From NCBI RefSeq assembly GCF_007713705.1, contig NZ_VMSJ01000001.1:868001-932000 (forward strand): a DNA stretch of 64,000 nucleotides, read 5' to 3'. Both the position numbers and the translations under genes were made by a program. Below the pieces are notes generated by a model. The model had not been told where the DNA came from, did no database searches, and worked only from the letters and a program-made list of their open reading frames with translations. Below, piece by piece: positions 54,806-62,867 of the stretch (its first letter is position 1; every line of letters starts with the position of its first letter). The DNA comes from Salinicoccus cyprini (GTDB lineage Bacteria > Bacillota > Bacilli > Staphylococcales > Salinicoccaceae).

Positions 54806-55351
54806 TTGAATATCTGGAAATGGCTGTTCATTATCCTGCTGCTTGTGAATGTAGGCATCGGCATCTGGCTGTTCACCATTCTGGACGGAAGCTACGAAGC
54901 ACCTTCTTCTGAAAATGATAATTATGTTTCTTCGGAATCGGGTATAGAAATAACGATGAACAACGACGCTGTCGAATCCGTACTGAACGAATCCATAAAT
55001 GATGACAGCCTGTCGATTTCGGTGGATGAAACAGGTATAATGCTCGATGCCGTCCAGGAAGCATATGGTTTCACCATCGATACTTCAATCGAGCTTGATC
55101 CCGTATCCACCGGAGACGAAGTGGTCTTTGAAATCAGCAACATCAACATTTCAGATCTTCCACTGACGCAGGACATGCTGTATTCACTGATCAGAACACA
55201 GGCTGACCTGCCGGAAGGCATCAGGTTCAGTGACGCTGAGAGGGCATTAATTGTTGATTCCGCAGTGCTGACAGAGCAGCTCGAGTGGGATGTGAAAGTC
55301 GATTCAATTGATTATGAGAATGATGAGTGGTATTTTTCTATAACAAGATAA
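54806..55351 (+). CDS. ypmS: DUF2140 family protein YpmS
   Basis: This 181-aa protein has one N-terminal membrane helix (about 4-25) and an extracytoplasmic domain rich in acidic residues, matching YpmS (DUF2140). The family's function is unknown; its repetitive beta-strand pattern suggests a lipid- or wall-associated fold, an inference. The start is TTG at 54806, 7 bp after AGGAGGGG. It follows dfrA by 15 bp and precedes msrA by 22 bp. Confidence 0.8.
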   Translation: MNIWKWLFIILLLVNVGIGIWLFTILDGSYEAPSSENDNYVSSESGIEITMNNDAVESVLNESINDDSLSISVDETGIMLDAVQEAYGFTIDTSIELDPVSTGDEVVFEISNINISDLPLTQDMLYSLIRTQADLPEGIRFSDAERALIVDSAVLTEQLEWDVKVDSIDYENDEWYFSITR

Positions 55352-55373
55352 AAGAAATCAAGAGGTGAGTATT

Positions 55374-55895
55374 TTGGCAATAGCAACATTAGCAGGTGGA
55401 TGTTTTTGGTGTCTCGTAAAACCATTTGACCAGTTTGATGGAGTGAACTCGGTCGTTTCTGGCTACTCCAATGGTCATGTTGAAAATCCGACATACCAGG
55501 AAGTATCAACAGGAACAACAGGACATGTCGAGGCGGTACAGATTGATTTTGATGAATCGGTGATGTCATACGAATACATGCTTGATATATTCTTCAAGAC
55601 ATTCGATCCGACAGATACAAACGGACAATTCGGCGATCGTGGACCACAGTATGCCCCGGCGATCTTCTATCATGATGATGCGCAGAAGCGTACCGCGGAA
55701 GCAGTCATCGAGAAGCTCGATGCACAGAATGTGTTCAATGGTCCGATCCGTACACCGGTACTGCCGTACAAGAACTTCTACAGGGCGGAAGAAGAACACC
55801 AGGACTTCTATAAGACGAACAGTGCACACTATAATGCCTACTTCAAGGGATCAGGCAGAAAATCATTCATAGAAGAGCATTGGGGGAAAGAATAA
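55374..55895 (+). CDS. msrA: Peptide methionine-S-sulfoxide reductase MsrA
   Basis: MsrA repairs the S form of oxidised methionine. The 173-aa protein carries the catalytic Cys10 in LAGGCFWC, followed by [15 protein letters not shown] and [21 protein letters not shown]. The start is taken as the TTG at 55374, 6 bp after GAGGTG; the GTG at 55365 is part of that site. Its stop codon overlaps msrB by one base. Confidence 0.95.
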   Translation: MAIATLAGGCFWCLVKPFDQFDGVNSVVSGYSNGHVENPTYQEVSTGTTGHVEAVQIDFDESVMSYEYMLDIFFKTFDPTDTNGQFGDRGPQYAPAIFYHDDAQKRTAEAVIEKLDAQNVFNGPIRTPVLPYKNFYRAEEEHQDFYKTNSAHYNAYFKGSGRKSFIEEHWGKE

Positions 55896-56320
55896 TGGCA
55901 ATCGAAAGAAGTGAATCCGAACTGACAGCTGCCGAATACAATGTCATGAAGGAAAACGGTACAGAACCACCGTTCCAGAATGAATACTGGAATCATTACG
56001 AAGATGGACTGTATGTTGATAAGATCAAAGGCACGCCACTTTTCACTTCACGTGACAAGTTTGCATCCGACTGCGGATGGCCAAGCTTTGCAAAGTCGAT
56101 TTCGGAAGATGTTTCAGAGCACTTCGATGATTCATTCGGTATGCGCCGTACGGAGGTCAGAAGCGAAACTTCGGACAGCCATCTTGGCCACGTGTTTGAA
56201 GATGGTCCGAAGGAACTCGGCGGACTGCGCTACTGCATCAACTCGGCAGCACTCGAGTTTGTACCGAAAGATGATCTTGAAGAAAAAGGGTACGGCGAAT
56301 ACTTGAAGTACTTCAACTAG
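55895..56320 (+). CDS. msrB: Peptide methionine-R-sulfoxide reductase MsrB
   Basis: MsrB repairs the R form of methionine sulfoxide and works with MsrA. The 141-aa protein shows the family blocks [25 protein letters not shown] and [11 protein letters not shown] with its catalytic Cys. Zinc-binding CxxC pairs are absent, as in other staphylococcal MsrB proteins. It overlaps msrA by one base, so the pair is translated together. Confidence 0.96.
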   Translation: MAIERSESELTAAEYNVMKENGTEPPFQNEYWNHYEDGLYVDKIKGTPLFTSRDKFASDCGWPSFAKSISEDVSEHFDDSFGMRRTEVRSETSDSHLGHVFEDGPKELGGLRYCINSAALEFVPKDDLEEKGYGEYLKYFN

Positions 56321-56357
56321 GCATCATAAAAATTAATATGGACAGGGGAGAGAACAC

Positions 56358-56858
56358 ATGTTTAAAAATTTATTCGGCAAAAAGAACGATGCAGATAAAG
56401 AGCTCAAAATCACAAGTCCTTTGAATGGAAAATATGTTAAACTGGAAGACATTCCAGATCCTGTTTTTGCTGAGAAGATGATGGGGGAAGGGTTCGGTGT
56501 CGAGCCGACGGATGGCGAAGTGGTCGCTCCTGTCTCCGGTACCATCATGCAGGTCTTCCCAACGAACCATGCAATCGGCATCAAGACAGACAATGATATT
56601 GAACTGCTCATCCACATCGGACTCGAAACTGTTGCAATGGAAGGCAAAGGGTTTGAAGGCCATGTTTCTGAAGGAGACAAAGTTGAACAGGGGGACAAGC
56701 TTGTCACATTCGATATGGATCTGGTCAAGTCGGAAGCGAACAGCACAATTTCCCCTGTCATCATAACCAACAGTGACACGCTCGAATCTTTCAATATTGA
56801 GGAAGTCAGCAGCCTGAATCGGGCAGATACGGTTGTTGCAATTGCGTCTGTAAAATAA
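56358..56858 (+). CDS. crr: Glucose-type PTS EIIA component
   Basis: This 166-aa protein is a free EIIA of the glucose family that accepts phosphate from HPr and passes it to an EIIB. It has PVSGTIMQVFPTNHAIG and the active-site His in LLIHIGLETVAMEGKGF. The first 20 residues are charged, and the whole EIIA fold is complete. Placement after msrAB and before yozE matches staphylococci. The cognate EIIBC is not in the window. It overlaps yozE by one base. Confidence 0.94.
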   Translation: MFKNLFGKKNDADKELKITSPLNGKYVKLEDIPDPVFAEKMMGEGFGVEPTDGEVVAPVSGTIMQVFPTNHAIGIKTDNDIELLIHIGLETVAMEGKGFEGHVSEGDKVEQGDKLVTFDMDLVKSEANSTISPVIITNSDTLESFNIEEVSSLNRADTVVAIASVK

Positions 56859-57079
56859 TGAAGAACTATTCTTTCTACCAGTATATCAAGACAAGAAGAG
56901 GGGAAGCTTCGCCGACCGGCCGGTTGGCGGGCTTCATCATGGAGGATCCCATGTTTCCCAAGTATTCAGGCGACTACCTTGAAATTTCGGAATACCTTGA
57001 GGAGAACCCTTATGAAGACATGCCGCTTTCCCATTATGATTCAGCTTTTGATGACTATCAGAACTGGCTGGCGCACTAG
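56858..57079 (+). CDS. yozE: YozE family SAM-like protein
   Basis: This 73-aa protein matches the YozE family, small helical proteins with a SAM-like fold. It opens MKNYSFYQYIKTRRGE and continues LAGFIMEDPMFPKYSGDY and SAFDDYQNWL. Function is unknown; a nucleic-acid or protein contact surface is possible. The start overlaps the crr stop. Confidence 0.9.
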   Translation: MKNYSFYQYIKTRRGEASPTGRLAGFIMEDPMFPKYSGDYLEISEYLEENPYEDMPLSHYDSAFDDYQNWLAH

Positions 57080-57115
57080 CCCGACATTCATACCAACTAA
57101 AGGAGATTATTATCC

Positions 57116-57835
57116 ATGAGTATCCACATCAATGCAAACAAGGGCGATATCGCAGAAACGATTCTGCTGCCTGGAGATCCACTAAGAGCCAAATATATTG
57201 CAGAAACTTTTCTTGATGACGTTGTCTGCTACAATGAAGTCCGTAATATGCTTGGTTTCACAGGCTATTACAAAGGCAAGCGCATCTCTGTACAGGGGAC
57301 CGGCATGGGTGTTCCATCCATCTCCATCTACATTCACGAACTCATGGCTGAATATGGTGTCAAAAACCTGATCCGCGTCGGCACATGCGGTGCCATACAG
57401 AAAGATGTGGAAGTCAGGGACGTCATTCTGGCACAGAGCGCGTCCAGCGACTCATATCAGAACAGAAAACTATTCAACAATATCGAATACGCACCAACTT
57501 CAGACTTCGAGCTGCTGCTTTCAAGCTATAATGAAGCGAAGAAAAAAGGATTGAACGTCAAAGTCGGCAACGTATTCACAGCGGACTCCTTCTACGATGA
57601 AAATGGCAACATCGAGCAGCTTGCAGAGTACGGTGTCCTGGCTCTGGAAATGGAGTCCAGTGCACTCTTTACAATCAGCAAAAAGTTTGATGCAAGAGCA
57701 CTCTCCATCCTTACCGTGTCGGACCACGTCCTTACCGGAGAAGCCACTTCAAGCGAAGAACGTCAGACCACTTTCAATGAAATGATTGAAGTGGCGCTCG
57801 ATGCAAGCCTCCCATTTGCAGAAGAAACTGAATAG
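57116..57835 (+). CDS. deoD: Purine nucleoside phosphorylase DeoD
   Basis: DeoD splits purine nucleosides with phosphate to free base and ribose-1-phosphate, for salvage. The 239-aa hexameric-type enzyme has [16 protein letters not shown], the [12 protein letters not shown] phosphate site and [12 protein letters not shown] near residue 177. The catalytic Asp lies in [10 protein letters not shown]. It follows yozE by 36 bp with AAGGAG before the ATG, and a terminator follows. Confidence 0.96.
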   Translation: MSIHINANKGDIAETILLPGDPLRAKYIAETFLDDVVCYNEVRNMLGFTGYYKGKRISVQGTGMGVPSISIYIHELMAEYGVKNLIRVGTCGAIQKDVEVRDVILAQSASSDSYQNRKLFNNIEYAPTSDFELLLSSYNEAKKKGLNVKVGNVFTADSFYDENGNIEQLAEYGVLALEMESSALFTISKKFDARALSILTVSDHVLTGEATSSEERQTTFNEMIEVALDASLPFAEETE

Positions 57836-57845
57836 TATACAGCAG

Positions 57846-57872
57846 GAACAGTGCCGGGCACTGTTCTTTTTC
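57846..57872 (+). terminator. Terminator after deoD
   Basis: GAACAGTGC and GCACTGTTC with a CGG loop are followed by TTTTTCTTT. Confidence 0.9.
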
Positions 57873-57938
57873 TTTAATTTTCAAGCTTAAACTGGTAAAC
57901 TGAAACTTAATTATCCAAGCAGAAATTAGGTGTATGTT

Positions 57939-59516
57939 TTGAGCGAAGAAAACGAGCGTCATGAGTCCAGGTTTGGAGAGGGACGACGTATCAATATCAA
58001 TTTTTTCTGGTTTATAGTAATCATATTGACATCAATCATTGCCACAGCTGTCATTACAGCACTCAGCCTCGAAGCCGGGTCCGAGAAGGCTGTCAATGTC
58101 GGAACGGATACGCGGAGCGAGTTTGCCAAACTCTATAACGTGTATGACACGATCAATGCCAACTATTATGAAGAAGTCGATCGTGAGGCGCTGATCGAAT
58201 CTTCAATACAGGGCATGGTCGAAGGGCTCGATGATCCATACAGCGAATACATGAACAACGAAGAGCTGGCACAATTCCAGGAATCTGTAACCGGCGATTT
58301 CGAAGGCATTGGGGCCGAAGTGATGCAGGAAGGCAACCGTGTCATCATCACATCCCCGATGCGCGGCTCTCCAGCTGAGGAAGCCGGGCTTGAACCGGGA
58401 GATGAGATCATTGCAGTGGATGGCGAATCCATTGAAGGATGGACTACCCAGGAAGCTGTCCAGCTGATACGTGGAGAAAAAGGTACGGACGTTGTCCTGA
58501 CCATTGTCAGAGGTGAAGGCGATCCGATGGAAGTGACGATTACAAGAGATACGATACACCTCGACAGTGTGACTTATGAAGAAGTGGAAGGTGTCGGCCA
58601 TATCAGCATCAACCGCTTCCAGGAAGGAACGACTGAGGAGTTCGAGAACATGCTCAATACGGCATCTGAAGATGGCGTAGAGGATATCATCATCGATTTC
58701 AGGTACAATCCGGGCGGACTTCTGGATGAAGCTGTCAGCATGATCAACCAGTTCATCGGGCAGAATGAAACGGTACTCTATCTGGAAGATAATGGTGGAG
58801 AACGCACTGAAATAAAGACAAGTGATGAGAAGAATCCGAACACTGACGACTTCAACGTCCATATCCTGATCAATGAAGGTTCTGCAAGCGCCTCTGAAGT
58901 ATTTGCAGGCGCGCTGGATGATCTGACGGATGCCACCATTGCAGGCACACAGTCCTTCGGTAAGGGTGTTGTACAGCGCACAGTCGAACTTGGTGATGAC
59001 TCCCTTCTGAAGTATACGAATACGAAATGGCTGACACCGGATGGCAGCTGGGTGCATGGCGAAGGTATCACGCCGGATGTGCAGCTTGTGAACCCGGACT
59101 ACTACAGGGTGGAAATGCTGAACCCTGAAGAAGTGTATACTGAAGATGTCAGCAACGAAACAGTACCATCCATCAAAGTGGCGCTGGACACGCTCGGTTA
59201 TGAAGTTGATGATTTCAACGAAACATTCGATGCATCATTGACCGAAGCAGTAGAATCGTTCCAGGCAGATCATGATCTTGAGCAGAGTGGCGATGTCACT
59301 GGTGAAACTTCCACTGCATTGATGAGTGACCTCAGGGACTACATCAACAGCAATGATGCCCAGCTCAACTATCTGATCGACTATATCAATGGCGACTATA
59401 CTGAAAAAGAAATAGAAGCATACGCAGATGAACGTGCACAGCATCTGGAGATCGAGGAACGTGAAAATCACGCAGAGCAGGATGCAGGCAATGAAGAGGA
59501 ACCGACAGAAGAATAG
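57939..59516 (+). CDS. ctpA: C-terminal processing peptidase CtpA (S41 family)
   Basis: This 525-aa serine peptidase acts outside the membrane and is tied to stress resistance and virulence in staphylococci. After a short basic tail it has a membrane anchor (about 20-45), a PDZ domain (about 115-200) with GIGAEVMQEG and GDEIIAVDGESIEG, and the catalytic domain with the serine block GSASASEVFAG and Lys in SFGKGVVQ. A peptidoglycan-binding-like domain follows (about 405-470), then an acidic tail. The TTG at 57939 is 7 bp after AGGTG and preferred over a GTG at 57930. Confidence 0.93.
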   Translation: MSEENERHESRFGEGRRININFFWFIVIILTSIIATAVITALSLEAGSEKAVNVGTDTRSEFAKLYNVYDTINANYYEEVDREALIESSIQGMVEGLDDPYSEYMNNEELAQFQESVTGDFEGIGAEVMQEGNRVIITSPMRGSPAEEAGLEPGDEIIAVDGESIEGWTTQEAVQLIRGEKGTDVVLTIVRGEGDPMEVTITRDTIHLDSVTYEEVEGVGHISINRFQEGTTEEFENMLNTASEDGVEDIIIDFRYNPGGLLDEAVSMINQFIGQNETVLYLEDNGGERTEIKTSDEKNPNTDDFNVHILINEGSASASEVFAGALDDLTDATIAGTQSFGKGVVQRTVELGDDSLLKYTNTKWLTPDGSWVHGEGITPDVQLVNPDYYRVEMLNPEEVYTEDVSNETVPSIKVALDTLGYEVDDFNETFDASLTEAVESFQADHDLEQSGDVTGETSTALMSDLRDYINSNDAQLNYLIDYINGDYTEKEIEAYADERAQHLEIEERENHAEQDAGNEEEPTEE

Positions 59517-59523
59517 CAGTCAG

Positions 59524-59556
59524 GCCGTATGGACATCATGTTTATACGGCTTTATA
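59524..59556 (+). terminator. Weak hairpin after ctpA
   Basis: GCCGTAT and ATACGGC close a 13-base loop and are followed by TTTATATT. The wide loop makes this a modest terminator. Confidence 0.5.
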
Positions 59557-59585
59557 TTGTATCAATGGCAAAAATAGTTTAAAGT
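59557..59585 (+). promoter_or_regulatory. Promoter of murG-pgpB
   Basis: TTGTAT (59557-59562) and TAAAGT (59580-59585) are separated by 17 bp, 30 bp before the murG start. Confidence 0.5.
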
Positions 59586-59615
59586 AATTAGCATAAAAGA
59601 GTTTTGGAGGAAAGT

Positions 59616-60695
59616 ATGGAACCAAAGAAAAGAAAAGTTGTCCTCACGGGTGGGGGCACAGTCGGTCATGTAATGCTCAATAAACTGCTCATACCGGGTT
59701 TTATAAATAGAGGGATAGAACCTGTCTATCTGGGGTCGAAGAAGGGGATCGAAAAAGAAATTATCGGTGCGACTTCCATAAAGTACTATAATATTTCGAG
59801 CGGGAAACTGAGACGCTACCTTTCCTCGGAAAACTTCAAAGATGTCTTTAAGGTCATGAAGGGCATCAGCGATGCCCGCAAGGTGCTCAAAAAGGAGAAT
59901 GTCGAGTTCGTATTCTCAAAAGGCGGATTTGTCAGTGTACCTGTTGTACTTGCTGCCAAATCGCTCGGCATCCCCGTCTATATTCATGAATCCGATATTA
60001 CACCAGGACTGGCGAACAGGATAGCAGGCAAATTTGCCACAAAAATATTCGTCACCTTCAAAAGAACACTTGAATATATTCCTTCAGACAAGGCTGAATA
60101 TATCGGGCCGGTCATACGTGATGAACTGAAACGCGGGTACAGCAAGATCGGCTACGAACTGACCGGTTTTACACCTGACAAGCCTGTCATGATTGTAATG
60201 GGTGGGTCTCTCGGTGCCCGTTCCATCAACCAGTTCATCAGGAACAACCTGGATGAACTGACCCAAGAATGGCAAATCATCCATCTATGCGGCCGGGGCA
60301 ACTACCAGGAGGGGCTCGACAGGGACAACTACAAACAGTTCGAGTTTGTGAAAAAGGAACTCCCGCACCTCATCACTATTTCCGATATCGCCGTCGGCCG
60401 TAGTGGCTCGAACGCCATCTACGAATTCCTCCTCAACGAAAAGCCGATGATACTCATACCGCTGCCGCGCTCCCAGAGCAGAGGGGACCAGGTGGAGAAT
60501 GCAGAGTATTTCAAAGAGAAAGGCTATGCAGAAGTCATACAGGATGAAGCACTTGATATGGAAATCTTCCAGGAGACGCTTGCCCGGATCGATTCCAATA
60601 AGGAAGCCATCGTGGACTGCATGTGCAAGTTCGAAGGAGGCTTCAAACCTCAGGAGCTCGTCGATTTCCTGATCAGCAAGGAGGCACATCAATGA
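59616..60695 (+). CDS. murG: UDP-GlcNAc:undecaprenyl-PP-MurNAc-pentapeptide transferase MurG
   Basis: MurG adds GlcNAc to lipid I to form lipid II at the inner face of the membrane. The 359-aa protein has the glycine-rich loop LTGGGTVGHVMLN near residue 12, IHESDITPGLANRI near 125 and the donor-site MGGSLGARSINQF and VGRSGSNAIYEFLLNEKP blocks. The GGGTVGHV form is the staphylococcal type. The ATG at 59616 follows GGAGG; the in-frame ATG at 59604 is upstream of it. It overlaps the next gene by 4 bp. Confidence 0.95.
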   Translation: MEPKKRKVVLTGGGTVGHVMLNKLLIPGFINRGIEPVYLGSKKGIEKEIIGATSIKYYNISSGKLRRYLSSENFKDVFKVMKGISDARKVLKKENVEFVFSKGGFVSVPVVLAAKSLGIPVYIHESDITPGLANRIAGKFATKIFVTFKRTLEYIPSDKAEYIGPVIRDELKRGYSKIGYELTGFTPDKPVMIVMGGSLGARSINQFIRNNLDELTQEWQIIHLCGRGNYQEGLDRDNYKQFEFVKKELPHLITISDIAVGRSGSNAIYEFLLNEKPMILIPLPRSQSRGDQVENAEYFKEKGYAEVIQDEALDMEIFQETLARIDSNKEAIVDCMCKFEGGFKPQELVDFLISKEAHQ

Positions 60696-61318
60696 GTCGA
60701 CTGAAAAAATTATCCCTGTTTCTCGTTTTTACACTGATTTTCGGCGTCATCGCCTTTTTCCATGAATCCCGCCTCGGACGCTGGATCGATACTGAAGTGT
60801 ATGAATTCATCTACGCATCGGAAAGTTTCATCACCACGGCACTCATGCTCGGTTTCACCCAGGTCGGGGAAGTGCTGTCGATGATTATTCTGTCACTCAT
60901 CATGATTACGATACTGATGCTGTATCGTCTCAAGTTCGAAACACTTTTTCTGATCATATCGATGCTGACGAGCAGTGTACTCGTACCTGTATTGAAAAAT
61001 ACCTTCGACAGGCAACGACCTTCTCTTCTCAGACTAATCGATATTACCGGGTTCAGCTTCCCGAGTGGCCATGCAACGGGATCGTCCATTTTCTTCGGAT
61101 CATTGATGGCGCTTATCAAAAACAGTGAACTGAACAACAAGGGGATACTTTATGGTGTATGCGCCACATTCATATTGATGATATCTTCTTCGAGAGTCTA
61201 TCTGGGTGTACATTATCCGACCGATGTCATTGCCGGAATTGTCGCCGGAACCGCTGTGGTCATCGGAACAAGCTTCATCATGCACAAAAAGCTTGACAAG
61301 CTTCCAACGCCTGTTTAG
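60692..61318 (+). CDS. PAP2 family membrane phosphatase (PgpB-like)
   Basis: This 208-aa membrane protein has about five helices and the three phosphatase motifs: KNTFDRQRPS, the PSGH in FPSGHATG, and SRVYLGVHYPTD. Such enzymes remove phosphate from lipids such as phosphatidylglycerophosphate or undecaprenyl diphosphate. The coupling to murG (4-bp overlap) suggests a role in undecaprenyl recycling, an inference. In staphylococci a gene at this place is named pgpB. Confidence 0.88.
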   Translation: MSRLKKLSLFLVFTLIFGVIAFFHESRLGRWIDTEVYEFIYASESFITTALMLGFTQVGEVLSMIILSLIMITILMLYRLKFETLFLIISMLTSSVLVPVLKNTFDRQRPSLLRLIDITGFSFPSGHATGSSIFFGSLMALIKNSELNNKGILYGVCATFILMISSSRVYLGVHYPTDVIAGIVAGTAVVIGTSFIMHKKLDKLPTPV

Positions 61319-61326
61319 AATGTAAT

Positions 61327-61341
61327 TGAAAATGATTATCA
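61327..61341. promoter_or_regulatory. Fur box
   Basis: TGAAAAT-G-ATTATCA matches the 7-1-7 Fur consensus TGATAAT-N-ATTATCA at 13 of 14 defined positions, and a further TGATAAT (61343-61349) follows. It lies just after the PAP2 gene and before the C-rich sRNA candidate. Confidence 0.7.
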
Positions 61342-61355
61342 ATGATAATGAATAA

Positions 61356-61443
61356 GCCCCCCTTATTTAACAGATCATTTTCAAGACAAAGAAATATATC
61401 CATAAACATATGGCAGCGCCCTTCTGGGCGTTGCCAATTTTCT
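61356..61443 (+). ncRNA. Candidate iron-responsive sRNA (IsrR-like)
   Basis: Between the PAP2 phosphatase and the GNAT/arlR genes, a Fur box is followed by a C-rich stretch (six Cs at 61357-61362) and a clean Rho-independent terminator at 61411-61443. There is no open reading frame. From memory, S. aureus IsrR, a Fur-repressed sRNA with C-rich seed regions, lies between pgpB and arlR, the same place. The start is estimated from a GATAAT at 61344-61349; no convincing -35 is visible. The candidate is shorter than my recollection of S. aureus IsrR (about 170 nt). Confidence 0.55.
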
Positions 61444-61444
61444 T
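61411..61444 (+). terminator. Terminator of the sRNA candidate
   Basis: TGGCAGCGCCC and GGGCGTTGCCA form an 11-bp stem with one G-U pair and a TTCT loop, followed by ATTTTCTT. Confidence 0.85.
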
Positions 61445-61459
61445 GTATGCACTTATAAT
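61431..61459 (+). promoter_or_regulatory. Promoter of the GNAT gene
   Basis: TTGCCA (61431-61436) and consensus TATAAT (61454-61459) are 17 bp apart. The -35 overlaps the 3' arm of the terminator just upstream. Confidence 0.7.
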
Positions 61460-61494
61460 TATCTTGTCAATCAATATTAGTGAGGTGAGATCAG

Positions 61495-62115
61495 ATGGTC
61501 GTCAATCTGTATGAGTCCATAACCCTGGAAAATGAAAGAATAAGGCTCATCCCCATGCAGCCGGGCCATGCCCGGGAGCTGCACGAAATCAATCACGAAT
61601 CCATCTGGTCCTATATGCTGTTCCAGGCAACAAACGAAGACCTCATGCAGGAGTGGGTAAAGAGCGCCATAGAACTCAGAAACCAGCTTACGGACATCCC
61701 ATTTGTCGTCGTATTGAAAACGACAGATGAAGTGCTCGGCAGTACGAGGATCCAGCATATCGACTACGAAAGACAGAGCTGCGAAATCGGCGCGTCATGG
61801 TTCGGTACGCGTGCCCAGCGTACTTTCGTCAATTCCGACAGCAAGTTTCTGCTGCTCGAGTACTGCTTCGAAGTGCTGAATATGATGCGTGTCCAGATCC
61901 GTGCGGATGAGAGAAACATCAGAAGCAACCGTGCAATCGAACGGATCGGTTTTACGAAAGAAGGCATCATCCGCAAGGAAAGGAACCTTCGCGGTGTTGC
62001 CCGCAACATCATCATCTATTCCATAATCGATGACGAATGGCCGGAAGTCAAAAAGAACCTGCTGATCAAACAGCAGAGCTATATGATGGATCTGCCCATG
62101 GAAACAGTGAGCTGA
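61495..62115 (+). CDS. GNAT acetyltransferase (RimJ/RimL-like)
   Basis: This 206-aa protein is a GCN5-related acetyltransferase of the RimJ/RimL type. It shows the opening ENERIRLIPMQPGHARELHE, strand region VLGSTRIQHIDYERQSCEIG, and an acetyl-CoA region with RADERNIRSNRAIERIGF followed by EGIIRKERNLRG. Close relatives act on ribosomal protein N-termini or on small molecules; the target here is unknown. It has its own promoter and terminator and precedes arlRS. Confidence 0.88.
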   Translation: MVVNLYESITLENERIRLIPMQPGHARELHEINHESIWSYMLFQATNEDLMQEWVKSAIELRNQLTDIPFVVVLKTTDEVLGSTRIQHIDYERQSCEIGASWFGTRAQRTFVNSDSKFLLLEYCFEVLNMMRVQIRADERNIRSNRAIERIGFTKEGIIRKERNLRGVARNIIIYSIIDDEWPEVKKNLLIKQQSYMMDLPMETVS

Positions 62116-62143
62116 CGCATGATATTCATCATGCGTTTTTTTA
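62115..62143 (+). terminator. Terminator after the GNAT gene
   Basis: ACGCATGAT and ATCATGCGT with an ATTC loop are followed by seven Ts; the hairpin starts at the stop codon. Confidence 0.9.
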
Positions 62144-62192
62144 ATGCCGCCGGCATGATATGATGACAAAAACAGAAGATAGGAAGATTATG

Positions 62193-62867
62193 ATGAAACA
62201 TATTCTAGTTGTGGAAGATGAGATGAACCTTGCCCGCTTCATCGAGCTGGAGCTCGTTCATGAAGGGTATCAGGTCACTTTATCCTCGGATGGCGGAGAT
62301 GGCCTGGATAAAGCGTATGCATTCGACTATGACTGCATACTGCTCGATCTGATGCTGCCTGAGCTGAATGGGCTCGAAGTATGCAGACGGCTGCGCAAGG
62401 AGAAGGATACACCGATCATCATCATTACCGCCAAAGGCGAGACATACGACAAGGTGATTGGACTCGACTATGGTGCAGATGACTATATTGTCAAACCATT
62501 TGAAATAGAAGAACTGCTGGCAAGAATACGCGTCATCATGAGACGCTCCACTTCAAAGGACCAGAAGCATGAAGTGCTTTCCATGCACGGCATCGTCATG
62601 GACGCCCAGGCGCATCACGTCGCAATAGATGACGTCAATATCGATCTGACCAAGACGGAATATGATCTGCTTCATCTGCTGATGAAAAATGCGGGTGTCG
62701 TCCTTCAGAGGGAGACCATACTTGATCATGTATGGGGGTATGATAGCGAAGTCGAGACAAATGTCGTCGATGTCTACATCAGATATCTGCGCAATAAGCT
62801 CAAGCCATTCGACAGGCATAAGCTGATAGAGACCGTCAGAGGTGTCGGGTATGTGATCCGGCCATGA
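62193..62867 (+). CDS. arlR: Response regulator ArlR
   Basis: ArlR is an OmpR-family regulator that in S. aureus controls adhesion, autolysis and virulence genes. The 224-aa protein has the receiver acidic residues EDE near 8-10, phosphorylated Asp52 in [11 protein letters not shown], and [17 protein letters not shown]. The winged-helix domain ends [20 protein letters not shown], close to staphylococcal ArlR. I chose the ATG at 62193, 6 bp after AGGAAG; in-frame ATGs at 62160, 62163 and 62190 lie upstream. It overlaps arlS by 4 bp. Confidence 0.93.
   Translation: MKHILVVEDEMNLARFIELELVHEGYQVTLSSDGGDGLDKAYAFDYDCILLDLMLPELNGLEVCRRLRKEKDTPIIIITAKGETYDKVIGLDYGADDYIVKPFEIEELLARIRVIMRRSTSKDQKHEVLSMHGIVMDAQAHHVAIDDVNIDLTKTEYDLLHLLMKNAGVVLQRETILDHVWGYDSEVETNVVDVYIRYLRNKLKPFDRHKLIETVRGVGYVIRP

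Noticed and set aside
58203-59057. 284-codon minus-strand open frame opposite ctpA
   Set aside because: ctpA on the other strand has complete motifs; the antisense frame has no recognisable domain or ribosome-binding site.
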